Assembly: GCF_011759585.1 (NCBI RefSeq)
Contig: NZ_JAAOYV010000002.1
Coordinates: forward strand, 369,510-433,509
Length of the DNA stretch: 64,000 nucleotides
From: Frigoribacterium endophyticum
Lineage (GTDB): Bacteria > Actinomycetota > Actinomycetes > Actinomycetales > Microbacteriaceae
Direction of reading: 5' to 3'
Shown here: piece after piece, positions 58,231-64,000 of the stretch
Layout: the number at the start of each line of letters is the position of its first letter
Numbering within the stretch: the first letter of the stretch is position 1
Translations under genes and position numbers: made by a program
Notes under the pieces: model-generated
What the model was told of the DNA's origin: nothing
What the model saw: the letters and a program-made list of their open reading frames with translations, nothing else
Database searches by the model: none

Positions 58231-59103
58231 TCAGCCCCGCCAGAACTCCCGCACGGCGTCGAGCACGGCCTCGGCCTGGCGCCGCCCCGCCTCGGCCGCG
58301 GGGCCGCGGGTCGCGCCGGAGAGGGAGTTCGCGCCGAACGCCGCGAGCGCCGCGTCGTCGGCCTGGATCACCATGACCTCGCGACCGGCCGCCTGCCGCG
58401 CCGCGACGACGCCCGGCAGGGTCGGCCCGAGCGGCGACTGCGCCAGCTCGGGGCCGCACGACAGCACGAGCACGCGCTCGGCGGCGTCCGCGACGTCGGC
58501 GTTGGTGCCGGAACGCACGCCGCCGTCCATCGTCGGGCGGCCGTCGACCTCGACGGTCGGCCAGACCAGCGGCACCGAGCAGCTGGCCGCGACGGCCACG
58601 TGCAGGGCGACGCCGGAGTCGCGGGTCAGCACCCGGAACTCGCCGTCGGTCGCGTCGACGGTGCAGACCGCCAGGTCGCCCGCGGGCCACGGGGTGTCAG
58701 CACCGAGCCGCTCGCGCATGGTCGTCACCAGCTCGGGCTCGTCGCCGGTGACGGGCACCTGCCGGGCGAGCGCGCCCAGGCGGGCCCGCGCCTCCTCGGG
58801 GCTGGTGGCGCCGGCGACGGCCTGGCCGACGCGGTCCAGGAAGTCGCCGCCGTCGAGGGCGGCCTCGGGGGTCGCGCCGGCCGGCAGCAGCTGCTCGCGG
58901 TAGGCGTCGGCGACGCCGCCCAGGCGGAGCGTCGTGCCGACGACCGAGCCGGCGGAGGTGCCGACGACGAGGTCGGCGTCGGCGAGGGGCACGCCGGCCT
59001 CGAGCAGGCGGGCGAGCACGCCGACCTCCCACGCGATGCCGGTGATGCCGCCGCCGCCGAGGACGAGGGCGGTGCGGGGGGTCGAGGGTGCGGTGTCGGT
59101 CAC
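58231..59103 (-). CDS. Patatin-like phospholipase family protein
   Basis: The protein has 290 residues. The patatin fold marks are the oxyanion loop LVLGGGGITGIAWEVGVL, nucleophile Ser50 in VVGTSAGSVVG (GxSxG) and the catalytic Asp in TMDGGVRSGTNADVAD. These cytoplasmic lipid acyl hydrolases cleave phospholipids or other acyl esters; bacterial members often lack a known substrate. Normal length. The ATG at 59103 follows a GGAG stretch. Flanked by terminators on both sides, so probably monocistronic. Confidence 0.92.
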   Translation of the reverse strand: MTDTAPSTPRTALVLGGGGITGIAWEVGVLARLLEAGVPLADADLVVGTSAGSVVGTTLRLGGVADAYREQLLPAGATPEAALDGGDFLDRVGQAVAGATSPEEARARLGALARQVPVTGDEPELVTTMRERLGADTPWPAGDLAVCTVDATDGEFRVLTRDSGVALHVAVAASCSVPLVWPTVEVDGRPTMDGGVRSGTNADVADAAERVLVLSCGPELAQSPLGPTLPGVVAARQAAGREVMVIQADDAALAAFGANSLSGATRGPAAEAGRRQAEAVLDAVREFWRG

Positions 59104-59210
59104 GGGGCTCCTCCAGACGATGACGGGGTCGCCGTCACGTTACGACCCCCGGCCGAGGAGCGCTCCCAGCGAACGCGACCGGGCGACCCCGAGACGGCCC
59201 CGGGTGCACC

Positions 59211-59274
59211 GGAGGGGGCCGGGCCACCCGAGGCCCGACCCCCTCCGGGCCTGTCAGCGCCCTGCGGGGCGCTG
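59211..59274 (-). terminator. Two successive hairpins after the nucleotide-sugar dehydrogenase gene
   Basis: CAGCGCCC-TGCG-GGGCGCTG (59255-59274) is extended by GTCAG/CTGAC outside a bulge. It is followed, in the direction of transcription, by a 15-bp stem with one mismatch (59211-59225 and 59232-59246) and a 6-nt loop. They begin 23 bp past the stop codon. The remainder of the 194-bp gap is the promoter region of the patatin gene. Confidence 0.75.
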
Positions 59275-59297
59275 CTGACGAACCCCCCGAAGGGCCG

Positions 59298-60713
59298 TCA
59301 GACCGTCACCTCGTCCCGCAGGTCGGAGGCGAGGGCGACCGTGCGGGACTGCGCCGGGCGACCCAGCGCCCGGAACTCCCAGCCCTTCGCACGGTAGTCG
59401 TCGGCGTCGAGGGCGTGGCGCCCGTCGACGACGCGTCGGTGGCGCACGAGCTGCGCCAGGTCGTCGGGGTCGGCGTCGCGGAAGACCTGCCACTCGGTGA
59501 GCAGGGCGACGGCGTCGGCGTCGACGACGCAGGCCATCATGCTCGACGCGTAGGTGAGGTCCGGGTAGAGGCGGTGCGCGTTCTCGTTCGCCTCGGGGTC
59601 GTAGACCGTGACGGTCGCCCCCTCGAGGTAGAGCATGCGCGCCACGTCGAGCGCCGGGGCGTCGCGGACGTCGTCCGAGTTGGGCTTGAACGCGGCGCCG
59701 AGGCAGGCGATGCGCTTGCCGGCGAGGTCGCCACCGACCATCTCGCGGATGAGGTCGACCGTGCGCACGCGGCGACGGTTGTTGATGCTGTCGACCTCCT
59801 TGAGGAAGGAGACCGCCTGGCCCACTCCGAGCTCGTCGGCGCGGTGCGCGAAGGCGCGGATGTCCTTCGGCAGGCAGCCGCCGCCGAAGCCGAGGCCCGG
59901 CTTGAGGAAGCGGCCGCCGATGCGGGAGTCGTACGAGAGCGACTGCGCGAGCAGGTTGACGTCGGCGCCCGTGGTCTCGCAGACCTCGGCCATCGCGTTG
60001 ATGAACGAGATCTTCGTGGCGAGGAACGAGTTCGCGGCGACCTTGACGAGCTCGGAGGTCGCGAGGTCGGCGACGACCAGGGGCGTGCCCTCCTCGAGCA
60101 CGGGCGCGAAGGCCGCGGAGAGCTGGCGCTCGGCCCACTCCGACTGCACGCCGAAGACGAGGCGGTCGGGGTGCATGGTGTCCTGCACGGCGAAGCCCTC
60201 GCGGAGGAACTCGGGGTTCCAGGCGAGCTCGAGCTCGGCGCCGAGCGGCGAGAGCGACTGCACGAGCTCGGTGAGGCGGCTCGCGGTGCCGATCGGCACC
60301 GTCGACTTGCCGACGAGGAGCGCCTTGCGGGTGATGCGCTTGGCGAGCTCGCCGAAGGCCGAGTCGACGTAGCGCATGTCCGCGGCCATCGAGCCGGGCG
60401 TCTGCGGGGTGCCGACGCAGATGAAGTGCACGTCGCCGAACTCGGCGGCGGCGTCGAAGTCGGTCGTGAAGGTGAGGCGGCCGCTGTCGAGCGCCTCGCG
60501 GAGCTTCTCGGGCAGGCCGGGCTCGTAGAACGGCACGGTGCCGGCGGCGAGGGCCTCGACCTTGGCGACGTCGACGTCGACGCCCATGACCTCGTAGCCG
60601 AGGACGGCCATGCAGATGGCGTGGGTGGCGCCGAGGTAGCCGGTGCCGACGACGGTCAGGCGGGGCTTCTCGACGATGGGCAGCGGGGCGGAGCGGGTGA
60701 TCGGGTCGGACAA
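59298..60713 (-). CDS. UDP-glucose/GDP-mannose dehydrogenase family protein, most like UDP-glucose 6-dehydrogenase
   Basis: The protein has 471 residues from a TTG at 60713 with GGAGG 6 nt upstream. NAD-binding GTGYLGATHA (about 23-32), TVPIGTASRL, the catalytic Lys224 in ELVKVAANSF, active-site Cys280 in GFGGGCLPKDIRAF, and GAAFKPNSDDVRDAP in the UDP-binding C-terminal domain. It oxidises a nucleotide sugar twice to a uronic acid, probably UDP-glucose to UDP-glucuronate. A final 20-residue tail is extra. Its neighbours are exported beta-helix proteins, so the uronic acid probably feeds a secreted polysaccharide. GDP-mannose as substrate cannot be excluded. Confidence 0.9.
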   Translation of the reverse strand: MSDPITRSAPLPIVEKPRLTVVGTGYLGATHAICMAVLGYEVMGVDVDVAKVEALAAGTVPFYEPGLPEKLREALDSGRLTFTTDFDAAAEFGDVHFICVGTPQTPGSMAADMRYVDSAFGELAKRITRKALLVGKSTVPIGTASRLTELVQSLSPLGAELELAWNPEFLREGFAVQDTMHPDRLVFGVQSEWAERQLSAAFAPVLEEGTPLVVADLATSELVKVAANSFLATKISFINAMAEVCETTGADVNLLAQSLSYDSRIGGRFLKPGLGFGGGCLPKDIRAFAHRADELGVGQAVSFLKEVDSINNRRRVRTVDLIREMVGGDLAGKRIACLGAAFKPNSDDVRDAPALDVARMLYLEGATVTVYDPEANENAHRLYPDLTYASSMMACVVDADAVALLTEWQVFRDADPDDLAQLVRHRRVVDGRHALDADDYRAKGWEFRALGRPAQSRTVALASDLRDEVTV

Positions 60714-60968
60714 GGGGTGCCTCCAGGCGGGTGTGGGTGAGCGGACCGTGCCGGGCGGTTCAGGTGCCCGGCAGGGTCACAGGAGGACGCCGTCGCCGGG
60801 CGTTCAGGGCGCCCGGCGGGGCGCGGTGCTGCGTTTCGGGCGCAGCGGGGGTGCATCGCAGGTGCGGTGCGGGTGGAGCACGGTGATCCGTGGTGCGGGT
60901 GATCGGGTGGTGCGGTCGGTGGCCCGTGGGGGCGGGGAGGGGCCGGGGCCCCGGAGGCGCGGGCAGGG
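60714..60968. repeat. 255-bp non-coding leader with two near-identical hairpins (60750-60772, 60796-60816)
   Basis: GCCGGGC-N9-GCCCGGC at 60750-60772 and CCGGGCG-N7-CGCCCGG at 60796-60816 share GCCGGGCGTTCAGG-type sequence and form a tandem pair about 45 bp apart, just upstream of the dehydrogenase ribosome site. The rest of the gap is G-rich with several GGTGCGGGTG-type words and one GGAGGCGCGG. I see no credible gene in it. Confidence 0.55.
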
Positions 60969-62078
60969 TCAGCGCGCGCACTCCACGTTCCAGTCGCCCT
61001 CGCCGGCGCCGGAGACGGTGTTGTCGCACATCACGCGGTTGCCGAGCTCGGGGGTGAGCGAGAAGCCGAAGCCGGGCCCGTCGACCGCGGCCGTGTTGCC
61101 GCTGAAGACGTTGTCGGTGCCCCAGCCCTCGAGGAGCTCGTGGGTCTGGAAGCCGTCCATCGACGACGCGGTGCCGGTGTTGCCCTCGATGGTCCAGCCG
61201 TTGCCCTTGACGTCGACCCAGGAGTCGCCCTCGGTCAGCGAGGCGCCGTCGAAGCTGTTGCCGCGGACGACGCCGCCCGTGGTCCCCTCCTTGATGTCGA
61301 TGTTCTCGGCCGTCGTGTCGGAGATGGTGTTGCCCTCGATGACGTTGCGGTCGGAGGTGTCGGGGTCGCCGCCGGTGATCTCGCCCCAGTTGTTCTTCGA
61401 GGAGCCGATGTAGATGCCCTCGCCGAACTTCTCCTTGCGGTTGCCGGTGTCGCTGATGGTGTTCGACGACACGACGTTGTCGGTGCTGCCGTCGCGGAGG
61501 TGGACGGCCTCGTCGCCGATGTGGTTCACGGTGAGGCCGGTGATCGTGCTGCCCACGGTGCCGTCGGCCATCAGGCCCTTCTGGCCGTTCGTGATCGTGA
61601 ACCCCTCGAGGTGCCAGTACTCGGCGCCGTCGAGGTGCATCACGTAGCCCTTCTCGACGTCGTCGCCGTCGAGCACGGCGTCGGCCGAGCCGCAGAGCGC
61701 GATCGGCTGGTCGGCCGTGCCCGACTCCGACGCGACGAAGTTGCCGACGTAGGTGCCCGGCTCCAGCTGGATCACGTCGCCGGGGGCGGCGTCGGTCAGC
61801 GCCGAGGTGAGCTCGTCCGCCGAGGCGACCGAGACGGTCGCGTCCTGGCAGACGTCGCTCGCCGTGGCCGGAGCGGCCGGGGCGCGGGTGGCGCTCGGGG
61901 TGGGCGTCGCCTCCTCGAGGGGCGCCGAGGTGGCGCCGGCGGACGGAGCCCGTGACGCGCCTCCCTCGTCGTCACGACCGACGCCGATCGCCGTCACCGC
62001 GACTCCTCCCACGATCACGCCGGCCAGCACGAGGCCGGTCGCGGTCAGGGCGGGGTGCTTGCGGAACAGGTCGATCAT
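60969..62078 (-). CDS. Membrane-anchored right-handed parallel beta-helix protein
   Basis: The 369-residue protein has an N-terminal signal anchor (about 12-37), a Ser/Thr/Pro/Ala spacer to about 85, then a right-handed beta-helix. The start is ATVSVASADELTSALTDAAPGDVIQLEPGTYVGNF (given in parts), the classic chondroitinase-B/alginate-lyase opening (PGDVIQLEPGTY). GFTITNGQKGL, NRKEKFGEGIYIGSS and DRNVIEGNTISDT continue the coil repeats. Such proteins are polysaccharide lyases, epimerases or binding proteins. The ATG overlaps the stop of the upstream beta-helix gene (ATGA). A role on an exopolysaccharide made with the adjacent dehydrogenase is inferred. Confidence 0.85.
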   Translation of the reverse strand: MIDLFRKHPALTATGLVLAGVIVGGVAVTAIGVGRDDEGGASRAPSAGATSAPLEEATPTPSATRAPAAPATASDVCQDATVSVASADELTSALTDAAPGDVIQLEPGTYVGNFVASESGTADQPIALCGSADAVLDGDDVEKGYVMHLDGAEYWHLEGFTITNGQKGLMADGTVGSTITGLTVNHIGDEAVHLRDGSTDNVVSSNTISDTGNRKEKFGEGIYIGSSKNNWGEITGGDPDTSDRNVIEGNTISDTTAENIDIKEGTTGGVVRGNSFDGASLTEGDSWVDVKGNGWTIEGNTGTASSMDGFQTHELLEGWGTDNVFSGNTAAVDGPGFGFSLTPELGNRVMCDNTVSGAGEGDWNVECAR

Positions 62079-64000
62079 GCGGTGCTTCCTCGAGGGGTGG
62101 AGGGCGGGCCGACCTCGTCGCGCGAGGCCTCCCCGCGGGTGAAGGTCGACAGCGGCGCGAGGTTCGCGTAGGGGTGGACGAACCCGCGGCGGTTGCGGCC
62201 GACGCTGGTGATGGCCGTGACGAGCAGGATGAGGCCGAGGCTCAGCCACATGATGGTCAGCGGCTGGAAGATCGACCGCAGGATCACGCTGAGCGGCTTG
62301 GTGCTCCGCCAGTCGCTGTCGTCGTTGTCGGCACGGACGGCGCCCTCGGTTCGGGCGGTGTCGATGGCGCTCGGGCCGCGGCCCGACACGACGTTGTCGC
62401 TGATGCTCGACCGGCCGGTGTCGCCGATGAGGGTGATGGCGTGGTTGCCGACGTCCTCGACGGTGTTGCGCGAGATCGTCGCGCCGGCGTCGCGGAGGTA
62501 GATGCCGATGTCGCCGCCGGAGATCGTGTTGCCCTTGATCGTGCCGCCGGTGCCCGCGTCGCGGAGCGCGATGCCCTGCAGCGCCGACTCCTCGATGGTG
62601 TTGTCGGTCAGGGCGACCTTCTCGGCGCCCTGGCCCACGACGATGCCGACCTCGTTGCCCGTCAGCGTGTTGCCGTCGACCTCGATGTCGGTGCCGCCGA
62701 TGACCTCGACGCCGTAGCGGGCGTTGTCGCTCGACTTGCTGTTCGACAGCGAGTTGTTGCCGTAGACGCCGGTGGGCATGCCCGTCGCGCTCGGGCCCTC
62801 GGCGAGGGCGCGGCCGTTCATCGTGATGCCGTTGTGGCCGTTGCCGGTCGCCGTGAGGCGTTCGAGCACGATGCCCGAGGAGGCGCGGTTCACGTCGAAC
62901 CCGTCGAGCGCGTTCCCGGTCGAGGTCGTGTTCTCGACCTCGCTGTTCGACACGTTGCGGTGGAAGACCATGCCGTCGACGAGGCTGTCCTTGATGGCGC
63001 TGTCGCGGACCACGACGCCGTCGGCGCTGGTGACGAACAGCCCGAAGGCGTTGCCGTCGAAGGTGACGTCGCGGACCATGGCCGAGACGTAGCTGTAGCC
63101 GCTGAGGTCGGGGTCCATGTCGAGCACGCTGGCCTCGTCGGTCGGCAGCAGCTCGGTGCCGAAGACCTCCGTGCTGGCGTCCTCCTCCGCGGCGGCCGCG
63201 GCGGCCGCCTCGTCGCTCGCGCTGGCGTTGGTGCCCTTGCGGGCCAGGGTGTCGGTGCCCTTGTCGGGGATGTCGGTGCCCGTCATCGAGACGCCGCCCG
63301 TCATGCCGCTCCAGAAGCCGAGGTCGGTGAAGAACGCCTTGCTCAGCTCGGCGCGCCCGCCGACGACGCGGATGTAGGCGCGGCCGTCGGAGGTGTCGGT
63401 GTCGACCGCCCCGGCGTCCGGGTCCCAGCTGCTGATGCGCGTGGGCTCGTCGTAGGTGCCGGCCACGACGAGGGAGCCGCCGAGGGTCACGATCGACGTG
63501 AACGCCTCCGAGTTCGACTGCAGGTGCAGCGTCAGGCCGTCCTTGTCGCTGAGGTCGAGCGTGGCGCCGTCCTCGACGACGATGTTCTCGCTGAGCAGCC
63601 AGCTGCCGTCGGGCTCGCGGCGGAACGTGCGGGGCGCCAGCTCCTCCAGGTCGCTGAGCGTGTAGGGAGCGTCACGGGCGACGAGCACCAGCGTGTAGAG
63701 GTTGCCGGTGGCGAGGCGGTACGGCTTGTAGTGCGCGACGCCGCTCCAGTCGGCGGCGTTCGCGATGGCCCGCACCTCGATGAGGCGGCGGTCCTCGGTG
63801 GCGGAGACCTGCGCCTCCGCCTCCGGGTCGCCCTCGTACGACTCGACGCCGCTGGCGTCCAGGCGCTCGGAGGTCGGCTCGGACGAGCTCGACGAGCTCG
63901 GCTCGGGCGACGCGGCGGAGGCGGTGCCCGCGCCGGTGAGGGCGATGCCGCCCGCCACGACGGCGGTGACGAGGACGGCGGAGGCGCAGCTCAGCACGGT
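62075..64000 (-). CDS. Large beta-helix (NosD-like) protein with C-terminal membrane anchor (5' end at or beyond the window edge)
   Basis: At least 640 residues are visible. A signal-type segment (VTAVVAGGIALTGAGTASAAS) and a Ser/Glu linker are followed by a first domain (about 60-290) and parallel beta-helix turns with the repeated N-xxI/G-N pattern (VRDSAIKDSLVDG, NSEVENTTSTGNALDG, ATGNGHNGITMNG, GNTLTGNEVGIVVG, KGNTISGGDIGIYLRDA). A transmembrane helix (IMWLSLGLILLVTAITSVG) lies near the C-terminus, followed by a 50-residue cytoplasmic tail. A GTG at 63997 could be the start, but the frame is open to the edge. It is coupled to the smaller beta-helix gene and probably belongs to a polysaccharide export or modification locus. 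Confidence 0.85.
   Translation of the reverse strand, partial: TVLSCASAVLVTAVVAGGIALTGAGTASAASPEPSSSSSSEPTSERLDASGVESYEGDPEAEAQVSATEDRRLIEVRAIANAADWSGVAHYKPYRLATGNLYTLVLVARDAPYTLSDLEELAPRTFRREPDGSWLLSENIVVEDGATLDLSDKDGLTLHLQSNSEAFTSIVTLGGSLVVAGTYDEPTRISSWDPDAGAVDTDTSDGRAYIRVVGGRAELSKAFFTDLGFWSGMTGGVSMTGTDIPDKGTDTLARKGTNASASDEAAAAAAAEEDASTEVFGTELLPTDEASVLDMDPDLSGYSYVSAMVRDVTFDGNAFGLFVTSADGVVVRDSAIKDSLVDGMVFHRNVSNSEVENTTSTGNALDGFDVNRASSGIVLERLTATGNGHNGITMNGRALAEGPSATGMPTGVYGNNSLSNSKSSDNARYGVEVIGGTDIEVDGNTLTGNEVGIVVGQGAEKVALTDNTIEESALQGIALRDAGTGGTIKGNTISGGDIGIYLRDAGATISRNTVEDVGNHAITLIGDTGRSSISDNVVSGRGPSAIDTARTEGAVRADNDDSDWRSTKPLSVILRSIFQPLTIMWLSLGLILLVTAITSVGRNRRGFVHPYANLAPLSTFTRGEASRDEVGPPSTPRGSTA

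Noticed and set aside
60643-61413. Plus-strand frame over the dehydrogenase leader and beta-helix 3' end
   Set aside because: Overlaps a well-supported minus-strand gene, with no ribosome site and Pro/Ser/Arg-rich shadow composition.

Overview
The window is about 72-73% G+C by eye and carries only chromosomal-type genes of a high-GC Gram-positive. Actinobacterial markers include lipobox solute-binding proteins, FecCD iron uptake beside a DtxR/IdeR-type iron box, a tandem glycine riboswitch ahead of gcvT-gcvH-gcvP, many GTG/TTG starts and very tight gene packing. I infer an environmental, probably plant-associated member of the Microbacteriaceae (Curtobacterium/Frigoribacterium-like); the genus is not proven. 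I saw no tRNA, rRNA, CRISPR array, phage or insertion sequence.

Layout. 1-3777 (minus): a peptide/nickel-class ABC transporter (binding protein, two permeases, ATPase cut by the left edge). 4051-4854: CPBP membrane protease. 4936-9998 (minus): glycine cleavage operon and riboswitch. 10081-17649: housekeeping and small genes (CCA-adding enzyme, SseB-like, PrmC-like methylase, FBP zinc-finger protein, ABM monooxygenase, a LolA/RseB-like exported protein with an ABC exporter). 17671-26469 (minus): one seven-gene run joining a second peptide ABC transporter to a gamma-glutamyltransferase, a GntR regulator and an acetamidase/formamidase. 26641-35031: galactan utilisation locus (LacI regulator, sugar ABC importer, and divergently a GH42 beta-galactosidase and a secreted GH53 endo-galactanase). 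35204-36410: MarR regulator and SDR enzyme. 36517-41527: siderophore-iron uptake, split around an iron box. 41640-44654: a small hypothetical, an ABC-F ATPase and a fused MsrB-MsrA repair enzyme. 44744-52575 (minus): an eight-gene, nearly fully overlapping cluster (ribose-type ABC importer, phosphotriesterase-like hydrolase, GATase1-like protein, TenA-family protein, an unrecognised protein, M28 peptidase) facing its own LacI regulator at 52847; this is the best candidate for an undescribed catabolic system. 53943-59103: M20 peptidase, class V aminotransferase-like protein, lipoprotein, patatin. 59298-64000 (minus): UDP-glucose dehydrogenase-type enzyme and two exported/anchored beta-helix proteins, probably the end of an exopolysaccharide locus continuing off the right edge.

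How it works together. The three catabolic islands share one design: a binding protein transcribed first, a hairpin or overlap before the permeases, hydrolases in or opposite the operon, and a dedicated regulator with visible palindromic operators. Thirteen ATGA/GTGA and two TGATG junctions show that translational coupling is the rule.

Non-coding structure is unusually rich. There are perfect long hairpins at most gene ends, two related 57-58 bp palindromes at 41561 and 55169, an 18-bp perfect inverted repeat at 36458/36502, and a 10-mer (GGAGGCGCGG) seen about 33 times on the two strands, which also forms the stems of intergenic hairpins.
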